Below, piece after piece: positions 23,837-43,895 of a stretch of DNA of 64,000 nt. The notes under the pieces were generated by a model. That model did not search any database. It had not been told where the DNA came from and saw nothing but the letters and a program-made list of their open reading frames with translations. Position numbers and translations under genes: made by a program. The stretch spans positions 10,044,001 through 10,108,000 of the forward strand of contig CAVNZM010000002.1 of the NCBI GenBank assembly GCA_963693365.1. The letters are read 5' to 3'. This DNA is from Amoebidium appalachense (Eukaryota > Ichthyosporea). Each line of letters begins with the position of its first letter. The first letter of the stretch is position 1.

Positions 23837-24060
23837 AGCTCTTGAGTCCACAACTCTACTCTTGTCAACCAGTGCACTTTAGAAAGGCGCTTTCCTCCCC
23901 TTCGTTTGCCGGGGTAGCGCGTATGCGTTTCTTTCTGCTGCCTGCCTTCGATCCTAATAATGGTATGATCGTTTTGTAACCCAGCACGTGTCACACGGTC
24001 AGTAAAAGGCACCCTCCTTCGCGTCGATCTTGTAGATCTGATGTTGGGTTTTCAGTAAAC

Positions 24061-29307
<5,247 letters not shown>

Positions 29308-29978
29308 TTCTCTTTTTCCTTTACCTTTCTTTTCCTTTTTTATGTTATTGTTTTGTGATGGTGTGTTCGTATTTGCTTTGTTTATTGCCAGTTCAGGCTC
29401 TCTCTACGCAATGGTATGCTGTGCATATCTGATTTTAGGCGTGATGATTGGCTCCAAAGTCGAAACACTTGGCGTTTCTGTCGGGACCAATACAATTAGT
29501 TGGAATGTTATCTTCCATACCTTTGCAATGTGAATACCTTCACGCCACCCACTCAGGCCCATACCCGTTTTTTAGATCGAAACCATTGCCAAGATGTCCG
29601 ATACTACTTTGTGGCCTATTCAGATGTTTGATTGGGTACCAGGGTTTGGGTTACGCACCACATGCATCTCTCCCAATCTCTCTCTCCCTCCCCCTCCCCA
29701 CTTATATTGCCTGCTCCTTCCCTTCCCCCTCCTCTCCCCGTCTGTCCCCGCCCCCTCTCTCCCTCTTGCTCCCTCCAATTAACTCTCTCTCTCTTCCCCC
29801 CCCTCCCCCTTCCTCCGGTGCTCCCCCTCAAAGCCTCCCCGTCTCTCTCTCTGCGTGTATGTACACATGTGTTCACGTTCCTCTGTCATGTGGCAACCAT
29901 GCAAGTACTTCTCTAACGAGGTGTCTGTGACTACGGGCATGTGTCTCTCTCTCCCTCTCTCTCCCTCTCTCTCTCTCC

Positions 29979-30053
<75 letters not shown>

Positions 30054-30513
30054 CTCGCTCTCTCTCTCTCTCTCTCCCCTTCTCTCCTTCTCCCTCTCCC
30101 TTTCCCTCCCTCCTTCCCTCCCTCCCTCCACTGCCATCCCTCCCTGCCTCCCTCCGTGCTCCCTCCCTCCACTCCTCCCGAGTCCGAACCCTTTATAATG
30201 GCTATGCCTAATTAGGGGAAAATGCCATATATGGGCAAAAGCTATATCATGGGGCTTTGTGATATCCGAGTCGACTGCTATGGACGGCATTGAATCTTGG
30301 TGATCATGACGTTATCGGTGACTTACTGTAATAATAAGAAATAAACGATAACATGAAGGGTGGCAACTTAAGTTTATTCTAGTCAACTGCTTTTAAGGTC
30401 GGAAAACAACATATGCATGCTGCGCAGATTATTGTTGCATGATTTATTGCCACTCGTATTGAATGTTATGAAGTGGGCACCAGGCTTGGGTATGCATGTA
30501 CACATGCATTTGC

Positions 30514-30590
<77 letters not shown>

Positions 30591-30732
30591 ATGAGTGTAC
30601 TGTGTGTGTGTATGTGTGAGTGTGTTCGCAGGGGGGCACATTGTGTGTGTGTGTATGTGTAAGTGTGTTCGCAGGGGGGCACATGCTTGTCGCCCTGTGA
30701 GTACGTGTGTGTAGATCAGGGAATTAATGACT
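29308..30732. other. Between IMPACT and the Nudix gene
   Basis: Mainly pyrimidine-rich DNA (29660-29850), (CT)n at about 29950-30080, ordinary sequence at 30180-30500 and (GT)n at 30513-30588. A 40-bp segment TGTGTGT...GTTCGCAGGGGGGCACAT is repeated at 30610-30640 and 30652-30683. No gene recognised. Confidence 0.65.
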
Positions 30733-31210
30733 TTACGGCAAATACAGATACCCTCCGCCAAATTTTAAATGGGGCATGATCTTGGATTTTCTGGACCCCA
30801 TCGGGGACTCATGCCCCCCCCCCCCCCCCCCCCCCCCCCTGGGGGGCTGGCCTACTTTCGTTTTTGTTCTTGCGTTACCTCAACCCCACCAGCCAGCAGC
30901 CAAAGAGGGTGACTGTACACGAAATACAAACCGTAGGCTACTTTCATCACCACGTGAAGAAGAGTGAGTGGGCATGACATGAGCGCACACATATATAGGC
31001 AGCCTCCCGCCAATTTCTAGCACGATTTATTCATCAGTACCGATGGCTATAGCTACTGTCATCTATTACATGCACGGCCGCGGACCCATCGTGACATTCG
31101 CTTACAAGGTTAGGAAATTGTGACGATCGTCAGACTAAAGAAACAATGGGAATAGAAATAGGAATAAAAATCAAGATAAAAACCAAGACTAATAATAAAA
31201 AATTTAAAGC

Positions 31211-31244
<34 letters not shown>

Positions 31245-31448
31245 GGAAAAGGCAGTGTCACGCATTACAGGCACGGGGTCGTTAGTGCGGGCAAGCCAGA
31301 CTGAGTGCGGCAAAACATATCGACACGACTTACCGACAAAAGCTATCCCAGTTCAGAAGGCATATATATCCTTCACATGTTGTTGTATATTCGAAACACA
31401 GCTCCTTACAGCATAGATAGTGGTGGATAAGCCAGTCTTCCCCCCCCC

Positions 31449-31483
<35 letters not shown>

Positions 31484-31995
31484 ATTTCCATGAATTCGAC
31501 TATCATAGGGAACTCGCATCACCGGCAGTGTCATTATAAACTCCAAACTGTTTTTTACATCCTGAGTCTTCTCAAAGGAATTGAGAAGAACTTGAGAAAA
31601 ATATCCCGCATATGTTCCAAATAGTCAAATTTTCGTCAAAAGAATAAACCGCAATCATTGGTGCACACTGTCGAACACCGCAACCCAGTTTTTTGCTTGC
31701 TTGACTAAATTTCTACGTGTATATCTGATTCACCTCCCTCCTTATTGAAGTAAACTCTGCGCAATCCACAGAATCATTTCGATTCACTCGTTTTCCTCCT
31801 CCCGGCAAGACACTGTCACAAAATTTTCAATGCCGTGTTAGGCGGATTTTCTCTGTTTTTTGTTCTTTACGGTTGGGATATCTCCTCCGAGTTTATCCCG
31901 TCCGTGGTGACTATCCGCCACCTCTTCCCACTTGGCCCCGGCTGCTCTGGGTGTGCCTCGTCTCCTGCCGGCGACATTTCTTGTTAGCGCTCAAA

Positions 31996-32052
<57 letters not shown>

Positions 32053-32354
32053 GGGGGAGGGGGGGGGGGGGGGGGGGGGGGGGGGTGAGGGGGTAGCATG
32101 CCTTTTGGCAGTGCACAGAACACTTTCACGACGGAAAGTTCAGAATGCAGATAGGAGTATATTTTTATTTTTATCTTTTTTGGGTGGATGGCGGATGGGG
32201 CGGAGAGAGAGGGCGGTGCGGGAGGGGGGAGAGAGAGAAGGAGGGAGGGGAACCGGGTGAGAGGGGGAGGGGTGTGTGTGTTGGGGGGGGGGGTTAGAAC
32301 GTGTTACCAAGTACCGCGCGGGGGGGGGGGGGGGGGGGGGGAGGGGGGGTTTAC
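30733..32354 (-). repeat. Downstream part of the Nudix gene: C run, A run, GT tract
   Basis: Contains a C run 30814-30839, an A run at about 31214-31243, a C run near 31441-31479, AT-rich unique sequence 31500-31860, (GT)n 32000-32050 followed by a G run, and G-rich DNA to 32347, adjoining exon 6. Ordinary sequence at 30733-30812 could include the final exon. Confidence 0.55.
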
Positions 32355-33074
32355 CTGGCATGATAACAGTTATTGTAGACTTCTTTGAAGCGTCAAGGTG
32401 AGGGGTCACAGGTCGCATGTCCCTGCATATCACCATATATGGTTAGTACGGGTAGCATTCCCATATATGGTTAGTACGGGTAGCATTCCCATATATGGTT
32501 GGTACGGGTAGCATTCCCATATATGGTTGGTACGGGTAGCATTCCCATATATGGTTGGTACGGGTAGCATTCTCATAAACCGATGGCAAGAAGGGAGAAG
32601 TGCGGGGGAAAGGGGGGGGGGGGGGGGGGGGGAGGATATACAATAAAGAAAAACCGACCCCTGAATATGGTGCGGTCTGGAAGAATCAATGTATGGACCA
32701 CACCTGAGCACACACACACGACTACGCAAATTCGACGATTAGGTTTCATATACTCCGTGTGTGTGTGTGTGAAACGGTGTGTGTGTGTGAAACAATGTGC
32801 GCGTGTGTGCTTGTGTGTGTGTGTGTGTGTGTGTATGTGTGTGTGTGTGTGCCCGTGTGTGTGTGTACGTGCGTGTGCATCAGGGGAAGAGGAAGCGAAA
32901 GTAAACTAGGGCATAGGCAAGCCCCCCTGCCCCCCCTCCCCCCCCCCCCCCCCCCCCCTCCCCCCTCCCCCCCCCCCCCCCCCCCTCCCCCCGGCCCCTA
33001 CTCACACACACAAGCAAAGGAAAACCCAAAACCATTTATGGGATGCTTCGACAAATCCCATCGCACACGTGTGC

Positions 33075-33153
<79 letters not shown>

Positions 33154-33822
33154 CTCACTCTCTCTCGCTCTCGCTCTCTCTCTCTCTCTTGCTCTCTTGC
33201 TTTCTCTCTCGCACGCACTTACACACGCTTCCATGCACGCACCAACACACACACACACGCACACACACACACACACACACCCGCACACACCACACAGAGA
33301 TAATACGAGAACAACAACAACACCACCACCACCACCAACACCACTTCTCGGGGAAAAAAAGGGGGGGGGGGGAGAAAAGAATGGAAGAACCAACACACAC
33401 ACGTACATATTCAAGCATGCATCCCTCAATGCCTGCATATTTCTGTGTCTTGCCAGCTCTCTGAGGATGAACCAAGTGGCCTGGGGCAGAGCAAAGGATC
33501 CCTCGTGGTGGGATGCAAGCAGAGACGCAGGTGTGCCCCACACTGTGTCTACCGTTTCCCCTGCGTGTGGTGTTTTTTATTATTATTAATACGTTTATTT
33601 ATTAATGGGGGGGGGGGGGGGGGGGGGGGGAGGGAGGGAGAAAGACGTGGGAGAGGACCGGGGGGGGGGGGGGGGGGGGTACTTTGTTGGTGGATGTTGG
33701 TGGGCAGTTTGTGTGGGTGTATGGGCATGCGTGTGTGTGTGTGGGTGTGTGTGTGGTGGGGGGGGGGGGGGTTGCACGTGTGTGCCTGTGTGCGTGTGTC
33801 TGTGTGCGTGTGTCGTGTGCGT

Positions 33823-33868
<46 letters not shown>

Positions 33869-34284
33869 ATGCGTGTGTCATGCGATTGAGTGAGCGAGTC
33901 TCTCATTTTCCCAAGCCTTTTCCCGCCCATTTCCTGCAAATCCAAGCATCCACAAAATTCCAACTCGCAACTCAGGTGTGTAAATATTTGATTAAAGCGA
34001 GAAAGGGGGGAGGCGGTGAGGAGGGCAGAGAGGAGGGGGGGGGGGGGGGGGGGGGGAGCTAGAGGAGACACGTGGAAATACTGGGCCGCTTACTTAAGGT
34101 AGTGTAGTTAGTTTGAACAAGGGGAGGGTTTGTTTAAAACAAGCGGGACAGTCCTAAGCGAGTGTTGGGGGTGTTAATGATATGGGGAGGATGATACTTA
34201 ATCAGGCACCCAGGAAACATGGAATGGAAACTGTGTGAGAAACTAAGTGTGCCCCCTGTCCCCCGCTTCCGTCTGCCTCTCCCT

Positions 34285-34368
<84 letters not shown>

Positions 34369-34528
34369 CCTCCCCCCCCCCCCCCTTTCTATCCATCTCT
34401 CTTTCTCTCTCCCTCTTCCCCCCCGCCCCCGTTACCCTCCTTTGTCTCCCTCCCTACCGCCCTCCCCTCCCTCCCTCCTGCCTCTCCTCCCCCCCCCCCC
34501 CTCTTCATCTCTCTTTCTCCACTCCCTT

Positions 34529-34566
<38 letters not shown>

Positions 34567-35166
34567 TTCCCCTCCCCCTCTCTCCTGTGCCCCCAAATCC
34601 AATCCCTCCCCCCCCCCCCCCCCTTCCTTCCCCCGCCCCTCTCTCCTATCCCCCCACCCCCACCACCACACACTCCCACATCCCAGCTCCTCCCCTCCCC
34701 TTCCCCCCCCAACGGGCGCCGCCACCGCCCCTGTCCCTGCTTTCTTTATCCCCGGCTTCCTCCCCCCTTCCCCCCCTCCCCCCGTCCCTCCACGCACCAC
34801 CACCTCCAAGTCCCACACATCAACCTCTCGCTGCCAAAAATGTAAAACTCAGGAAAGCAATGGGAACGAGATGGTGGGGTGCCCCGGGGGGGGGGGGGGG
34901 GGGGAGGGGGGGGGGAGGGAGGAGAGAGGAATACATGCATTAGAGGGTTGGAAAATTGTAGGAAGAGACGTCAAAAGACAAAGTTTACGTCACAACATAA
35001 CAGTTAGACTTCCGAAGTCAGAGGGAGGGGGGGGGGGGGGGGGGATGTCTGGAAATGGAGAAAGAGAGGTTTGATATCTGAAAAAAGGGGGAACGAGGGG
35101 GGGAGGGGGGCGGGCGGAAGTTGAAGGTCGAGGAGAGGGAAGAAAGGATGAAGAAATGAGAGACGT

Positions 35167-35198
<32 letters not shown>

Positions 35199-35579
35199 CT
35201 ACCTTGGTCATGGCCGGCGTGGTGTGGGTGTTCGTTCAAAACGGCAAGATAGAACATGGTGTCGTAGCGAAGGGGTACCTGCATAGGTGTCACCCTGTGT
35301 GTGTGTGTGTGTGTGTATGTGGTGTGTTGTGTGTGCACGCACGCGTGTGAGCATACACAAGTGTGCCTGGAGCTGTGTTTAAATGCTTTTTTTCTAGGGA
35401 AGAAACGGGTGGGGAGGGGGGAGGGGGGGAGGGAGGAGGGGAGGGAAGGAGGTGTGTGTTCCCTTGTGTATGTAGTCGATTACGGGCTGTGCAATTATGT
35501 GGTGGAATGTGGTATTGAATGCACACGTGTGTCTGGCTGTGTGTAGATTTTGTGTCTAGTGTGGTGCGAGAGAAAGGGA

Positions 35580-35634
<55 letters not shown>

Positions 35635-36802
35635 CGCGCGTGCGTGCGTGCGTGTGTGTGTGTATGTGTGTGCGCGTGTGTGCGTGCGTGTGTAGGTATG
35701 TAAGTGTATGTAATGTGTGTGTGCGCGCTGCCGCAAATGTGTTCTTTACACTTGCTCTCTACTTCTTCCTTTTTTTTCCTTTTTTTTCTTTCCTTTTTTT
35801 TTTTTTTTTTTTTTGGCATGGGAGGGGGGGAGGGGGGGAGGGGGGGGAGGAGGGGGTATATGTGTTTGACGAGATGTGCGATGTGGCGTGAGCGTGTTAT
35901 GGGTTCCTGGGCGGTGGGGCGGGGGAGGGGGGGGGGGGGGGGAGGGGGGTAATTGTTGGTGGATGTGTGTGGATTAGCAAAACATCCGACGTCCCTGGAG
36001 AACAAGGGCATGGGGGGGGGAGGGGGGGGGAGGGTTGTTTGTGGAGCTAATCTATCAGCGGCTTCTAAAGCATTTACATAGAGCATTATTGCAGAATGAT
36101 AGGCGGAGGGTGAGATATTCTTTCCGCCGCATGAATGTCAAAAGGTTCTGCAGTTGATGCGTGTGTGTGTGTGTGTGTGGGCCGGGGGGGGGGGGGGGGG
36201 GGGGGGGAGAAGGGAGAGGAGGAAAGAGAGGAAATGGCCGCCGGGGGGGGGGGGGGGGGGGGAGAGGAGGGGGGGGGGGGGGGGGGAGGGGGTGTAAAGC
36301 AAGACTCTACATACCAGCGAGCCCACGGTAGAAGATCCTCCACAGCCGGCACCCATTTTTGGTCCCTGCAGACACCAAAGAGGTTGCTTGTCTCTTTAAC
36401 CTCCTGCCTATACCTCACAGCGTCACCTCCAGATACATAGCCACTCGAACCATTCAATTTTCCCGTATTATCGAGTTTGTTTTCCTGGTTGTGGCATAGC
36501 AGCACACCTGACTCCTCGTACAGTTCCCGTATCCCCCCCACACGGAAATTGACATCCGGGAGGGAGAGAAGGGACTGTGGCAGGAAACTTTGCCATGTGG
36601 CAGGCTGGTCACCCTGTTGGGATGCAAAAGTCTCAGTTCCCTTTTTTCCATTCGCCATACCCCTGCCCTCTCTGCAAAATCCTCCTCCCCCCCCCCCCCT
36701 CCCCGCATCCCCTCCACCCCCCGTCTAACCCCCAACCCCTCTTCCGCCCAACTCCGAAAGCTCCACCCCCTTCCTCTCACAAACCTCCTTCGCCTGACTC
36801 AT

Positions 36803-36849
<47 letters not shown>

Positions 36850-38147
36850 ATCCCCCCCCCCCCCCCCACACACACACACCCCATGCCTGACTCTTTCCTT
36901 CCTCTTTCCCTCACCACCCCCACCCCCTCCCCTCCCCTTCCTCTCTGTTCCCTCGAATAGCCCCACCCCAGCAAGCTGCATCCAGCACAGCTTCACCCGT
37001 CACTCTCCCACCTCTCCTCCTTTCTCTCTCCCTTCAAAATCTTCCGCCCTTCTCTCTTCTTTGCTCATTCTCATTCCCCTACCGTATTCCAATCCTCCGG
37101 CATCCTGATGGAAGGAGCCCGGTCTTTTCCCCACCACGACCTATGAGTGTGTGCGCGCACACACACAGAGCCCCCACACAGGCAGAAACTCTCACACATG
37201 AACACACACGCACACATACAGACACACAGAGACAGACAACGACACACCCACACACACAAACGCATACACACAGTCTCGGCTTCTATCCCGAACGTCCATC
37301 TTTGTCTGTTTGGGTCCTGCCCTATGGGAGTACCAACTTCACGATCGCATCTGTTTGTGTTTGAGCACCCTTTCTTGCTCAATAAACAGGCGATGTTAAC
37401 GTGTGTGTCTTTAAGCAACCGGCAAGGGGGGCGCGGGGGAAAGGGGGAGAGAGGGGGGGAGGGGGGAGGGGGGAGAGGGATAGAAAGGCAACAAAGGGGT
37501 GGGTGGGGAGAGAGGGAGGGCACCTTTTCAAGAACCCCGCCAGGAAAGACATATTGGTTGGGCATAAATCGTGCCTTGCCGTGCCTGTAAGCAGGCCAGT
37601 TGATGAGTTTTCGTATACTATATATTCATACCTTGATGGTTGAGCTCTCTGCACATCCTGACCCGCTTGCACTTGGCACAGACACAACGTGTCTGCACAC
37701 CTGCATGAACCCACCAGCGCGGAGGCAGGTGAGCATGCATGAGAGAACACGCGTGCGCGCACACACATACACACACAAACACTCACACAAGCACTCAAAC
37801 GCGCACGCACACACGTGCGCGCTTGCGCACAGGCACACACATACACGTACATGCACACACACACACGCATGCACACACGCACACACAGACGCATACACGC
37901 ACACACACACAAGCTAACATCAGGAACGTGCTTGGACAGCCGCGCATGCACGCCCTCAGGCACCTGCACACGCAGCATCAGAAAACACACAGCACCAAGA
38001 CACAGGGACGGGCATACGGTAATATTTGAGTGAGTACCGCTTCAGCATCAGCACAGAAAACGCGCCGTCAGCGGCTGTTTTCCGTGCTCCTGGGCTCAGC
38101 AATATGAGGCTGGAGGCCAGCTTGGGCACAGCGACACCCCCACTCAT
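32355..38147 (-). CDS. NUDT19: NUDT19-like Nudix hydrolase, at least six exons, 3' end open
   Basis: Minus-strand exons 38147-38038, 37584-37524, 36613-36315, 35294-35203, 33542-33407 and 32422-32355 join in phase to about 255 residues. The start [20 protein letters not shown] is followed by [20 protein letters not shown] and PGGVLEK. The Nudix box is split: PGG and the downstream [11 protein letters not shown] (catalytic Glu pair) are separated by about 30 residues, as in NUDT19 proteins, which carry an insertion there. Then come [45 protein letters not shown] and finally VTPHLDAS...VIMPG. NUDT19 in animals is a peroxisomal or mitochondrial CoA diphosphatase. The last exon, with stop, was not resolved; a candidate lies near 30733-30838 but its phase fails unless the C run length is wrong. 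Confidence 0.82.
32433..32572. repeat. 28-bp minisatellite, five copies
   Basis: Five consecutive 28-bp units start at 32433, 32461, 32489, 32517 and 32545. They differ only by TTAGTACGG in the first two and TTGGTACGG in the last three. The array ends 10 bp before the acceptor of Nudix exon 6 (transcript reads ...CCATATATGG, then TGATATGCAG). Confidence 0.97.
32573..33406 (-). repeat. Rest of Nudix intron 5: GT, C and CT tracts
   Basis: A G run 32611-32632, (GT)n 32755-32875, C runs 32938-32985, (CT)n 33078-33146 and (CA)n 33245-33282 lie between the minisatellite and exon 5. No extra exon seen. Confidence 0.8.
33543..35202 (-). repeat. Nudix intron 4, simple repeats
   Basis: G runs 33607-33630 and 33661-33679, (GT)n near 33820-33870, (CT)n 34287-34363, long C-rich DNA 34370-34800 and G runs at 34886, 35028 and 35167-35197. 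The 3' flank of exon 4 is directly next to the last G run. Splice phases on both sides (phase 1) agree. Confidence 0.75.
35295..36314 (-). repeat. Nudix intron 3, (CA)n at the acceptor
   Basis: In the transcript the intron ends in about 24 nt of (CA)n that supply the CACACAG acceptor before 35294. It also holds (GT)n/(GC)n at 35585-35640, a T run near 35787-35814 and G-rich blocks 35920-36290. Confidence 0.75.
36614..37523 (-). repeat. Nudix intron 2, C-rich and (CT)n
   Basis: C-rich DNA 36690-36770, (CT)n 36806-36846, more pyrimidine tracts and (CA)n at 37150-37280. Phase 0 at both ends; acceptor CCAACAG before 36613, donor AAG then GTGCCC. Confidence 0.75.
37585..38037 (-). repeat. Nudix intron 1, CA-rich
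   Basis: CA-rich DNA with CG steps at 37750-37915. Donor CG then GTACTC at 38037, acceptor CTTACAG at 37585. Phase 2 on both sides rebuilds an Arg codon within MLKRHGKARF. Confidence 0.75.
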
Positions 38148-38229
38148 TTCCAATCCTCTCTTTCTGTGTTCGTACTGTGTGCCGCGGTGTGTGCGTGTGT
38201 GCACGTGTGCGTGAGAGCTCAAGATCCAG

Positions 38230-38268
38230 ATCACGGCCCTCTGAACGGAGTGTTCAGACGGCCGTGAT
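38230..38268. repeat. 17-bp inverted repeat upstream of the Nudix gene
   Basis: ATCACGGCCCTCTGAAC (38230-38246) faces GTTCAGACGGCCGTGAT (38252-38268) around a GGAGT loop, with one mismatch. It lies 83 bp upstream of the proposed start codon and could be in its promoter or 5' UTR. Confidence 0.8.
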
Positions 38269-38583
38269 CCAGATGTCACAGATGGTCGTACAGAAACATA
38301 TTTGCCAATGAAATTAGTCATTGGAGATCTATTTGAAATCGTCTAATGCATTCCATTCCATGGCGTGATTGTTTACGAATAGATAAAATGAACGTTAACT
38401 ATATTTGGTTACAGTTGCTACAAACTTAGCCTAATATGTCCTTTCGATGCATCAAACGGATCTGGTTAGTCCACTCCAGTGTCAGGTGAACTAGGGTCTG
38501 CAATTCGAACACGGGACCGGGCTGCGGGCTCAGTGGACCCCCATGTGCTGAGTGGGTGTCCATGTGTGTACCATGGTGTGTGT

Positions 38584-38628
<45 letters not shown>

Positions 38629-38912
38629 TGTGTGTGTGTGTACGTGTGTTTATTTGTGTATGTACGTGTGTTTGTGTGTGTGTGTGTGTGTGGTGTGTGT
38701 GTGTGTGTGTGTATGTTTATTTCTATTTTCTTTTTTTCAAATATTGTACGTGTGTGTACACATGTGTGTGTGTGTGGTGGGGTGGGTGCACGTGTGTGTG
38801 TACGTACATGCATGCGCGCAGAAATGGGTATTTGGGGAGGGGACGGGGGGGGGGGGGGGGGGGGGGGAGGGGGGGAGGGGGGGGAGGGGGGGGGGGGGGG
38901 GGGGGGGGGGGG

Positions 38913-38983
<71 letters not shown>

Positions 38984-39329
38984 GGGGAAGGACGAAATGC
39001 TGAAAACAAAAAACAGAATCATTTACTACTCTGTAAACAGCAGATTTATCTGCAAATTTAGAGCAGCGTAAATTATCCTGCAAATTTTAAAGCAGGGTGA
39101 CTCTTTCACTTTCAAGCAAAATTATATAATTATTCAACAGAAACCCGTATACGTACACGGAACTACAATAATTCTGCAAAAAGCGGAAGAACTTCGCGGT
39201 GTGACGGTGTGACGGGCGGAGTGTGGTTGCCTCTTCTAACGGATTGTTCAACCCTATTGGTGCCGCTACTGTGGCTAGACTAATGTTCACTATAATACCA
39301 TAGTATAAATAAATAAATAAATAACTTTG
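38269..39329. other. Intergenic DNA with GT, G-run and (GAAA)n tracts
   Basis: Unique AT-rich DNA to 38500, (GT)n 38576-38640 and 38672-38712, G runs 38846-38912, (GAAA)n 38914-38983, then unique AT-rich DNA. No gene seen. Confidence 0.7.
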
Positions 39330-39505
39330 AAATAAATAAATAATATGATGAGCTTTATTGTATGAGAAAAATAACTTTGAAAGGCGTGATACATGAGTGT
39401 TGACGTCCGAACCCATGAAATAAATAAATAATATGATGAACTTTATTGTATGAGAAAAAAAACTTTGAAAGGCGTGACACATGAGTGTCGACGTCCGAAC
39501 CCATG
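39330..39505. repeat. 88-bp tandem duplication
   Basis: Two units (39330-39417 and 39418-39505) each start AAATAAATAAATAATATGAT and end with GACGTCCGAACCCATG. They differ at only a few positions. Confidence 0.9.
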
Positions 39506-39539
39506 TCGAGGCAATGCTCTAGATCTCAGAAATGCATGT

Positions 39540-39588
39540 CTCGAGGTTTTCTCTGTGCATCACCTTATCAGGAGCCCCCCTTCCCTCC

Positions 39589-39619
<31 letters not shown>

Positions 39620-39620
39620 T

Positions 39621-39666
<46 letters not shown>

Positions 39667-39975
39667 GCCCCTCCTGTTCCCTCCCCCAAAATGGACCCTT
39701 ATTTCATGGATGGGGGTTGGAATTCGACATTCTACTCCCCGCCTTCTCCTCTTCCCTCCCTCCTTCCCCTCCCCGGGCCCGAAATCATCGGAGGCCCCAT
39801 CTCATAGAGGCGTGCGTCTTCGACATTGTCCATAACTTACCCCCTCCCCCCCCCCCACCCAACCCCACCCCGGGTCCCCTTCCCTTCTCTCCCTCCTCCC
39901 CCTCCCCGATGGCACCATTTCATAGAGGCCCCGACACATCAGCAAAATCAACTTGCTGAAAGCCGCAAATATTCT
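39540..39975. repeat. Copy of a C-rich dispersed repeat family
   Basis: Contains long C runs, then units around CATTTCATAGAGG, TTCGACATT and CCCTCCTTCCCC, ending CACATCAGCAAAATCAACTT. The same units and the same end occur at 63530-64000. Confidence 0.75.
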
Positions 39976-40690
39976 GCAAGAAGGAATAATACTGAATGAT
40001 ATCCAGCCTTTAGCAGCCTGTTATGCAGCCAAAGGAGGATTAATCTCTGTGCAGAATCATCCTGCTCAGTGACCTCGAGTAGAACGGTTTTCCTCAGCAC
40101 AGAACAATGTCGCTGTTCGTGCATCATAATTCTTACAGGGGTCATTCAGGATTAAAATAATTCACCTATAAGATAATTAGTACTAGTTTTTTTTTGAAAA
40201 GATTAGGATTCTACGGGCTACCGAGGCTGGGGGAAAAATAGGGGGGAAGGGGGGGGGGGGGGAAGGGGGGATTCGGAGGGGAAACTGTGGCTTCCCTACC
40301 TTAGCCTAGTATTATCCTTATTGGGCTGTGCACATGTAGAAAAGCCCGTTTACGTGCAGCAGATAATATTTCTTTTCTGATTAGCTTAAAGTCTCCGGAA
40401 GCTTATAATAATAATATGCTTTGTTACCAATCAACAGACCGAAAAAGTCAATGTTTGTGCGGCGCGCACGCGCGCGCGCACGTGTGTGTGGGTGGGTGGG
40501 TGGGTGGATGACAGTGTCCTGTCCTTCTGTGTGCACGTGTGTGTTTGGTGTTTGTGTGTTGTGCTTGTGCGAGTGTGGGCAACCGGCGAAGAAAGAGTGA
40601 AGCGGTTTACATTAATGGACCCACGGTGCCCGTACACGTGCCTTAATTATACTCCCTGGCTCCGAGTATGCATCTTTCTGTGCGAAATGT
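39976..40690. other. Unique AT-rich intergenic sequence
   Basis: Ordinary sequence with one G-rich patch at 40232-40270 and a short CG/GT tract near 40461-40500. No gene recognised. Confidence 0.55.
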
Positions 40691-40699
40691 GTGCATACT

Positions 40700-42960
<2,261 letters not shown>

Positions 42961-43020
<60 letters not shown>

Positions 43021-43076
43021 CCCGCCCTCCACCCCCTTCCCCCCTCCTCGCCCAGTCCCCCAAAAATAATAGAATG
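42961..43076. repeat. Long C run and C-rich tail
   Basis: C at 42961-43018, one of the longest homopolymers in the window, closes the satellite block. Confidence 0.95.
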
Positions 43077-43563
43077 AACCCTGCGGCCGAGAATCCTTAA
43101 GATTGGGGGGCCCTAAATTGTATTTACCTGTTACATTATCTTAAAAGTGAGTCACCCCTGTAGCTGGTTTGCAGCCGCTATAACGATATGATTCTGCTTC
43201 GGATTAATATTTGCAGAATAATTCTGCTTTTAAATAAGCATGGCATTGCCACCTTAGCATAATAATTCTGCTTTCAAATTGGCAGAGTAAATCTGTCGGC
43301 TCCCATCACTAATTCTGTTTCTTGCGGAATGATTCCTTTTTTCGCAGAATCATTGAATCCTACTCGAAGCAATAACGATTGTACTGATGTGCCACCATGA
43401 AGTGATTGGGCCCTTGTGACAGTTGAGTCTCGAATCAAGCACACCTTCACAAACTTTCGGATAGCATGCAATAGTGCCGGTTTACACCGTGGCTCAAATT
43501 TTGGCTGTCAAACTTTACATATGTTTCATTCCAGCTCCCAATCATGATCATGACCCCCCCCCC

Positions 43564-43604
<41 letters not shown>

Positions 43605-43895
43605 CCCGGAGCCATAAGCAACTCATCGTGACACATTCCATTCAACCTCAACATTTTGATTTCGTAATAGTTCATGCGCCTCACTGAGTATGACTGGTAA
43701 TAATTAAAGAGACAGCTTCTAAGAACATCTGAACGGATTTTTCAAAGTTTAAACCGTTTATCATAACAACGTGTATGTGTGAGTTGCAACTTGTCCCGCG
43801 CCACTGTGACAGTTACTGTAGCTATTCACATACTACTAATTCAGTCCCCGGCAGCGCCACCGAGGTCACTAACAATGTCCGGTGCCAATGACTTA
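43077..43895. other. 3' flank of the membrane-protein gene
   Basis: Unique AT-rich sequence, except for a C-rich run at 43554-43603. The TAATTCTGC-like word recurs several times at 43190-43320. No exon recognised. Confidence 0.55.

Noticed and set aside
30733-30838. Final exon of the Nudix gene
   Set aside because: A stop-terminated stretch with plausible residues exists, but the phase does not match exon 6 without altering the C-run length, so it was not added to the model.
38469-38541. Possible tRNA between GTCCACT and AGTGGAC
   Set aside because: The ends pair as an acceptor stem, but the TTCGAA word lies in the wrong place for a T loop on either strand; perhaps a SINE, not a tRNA.
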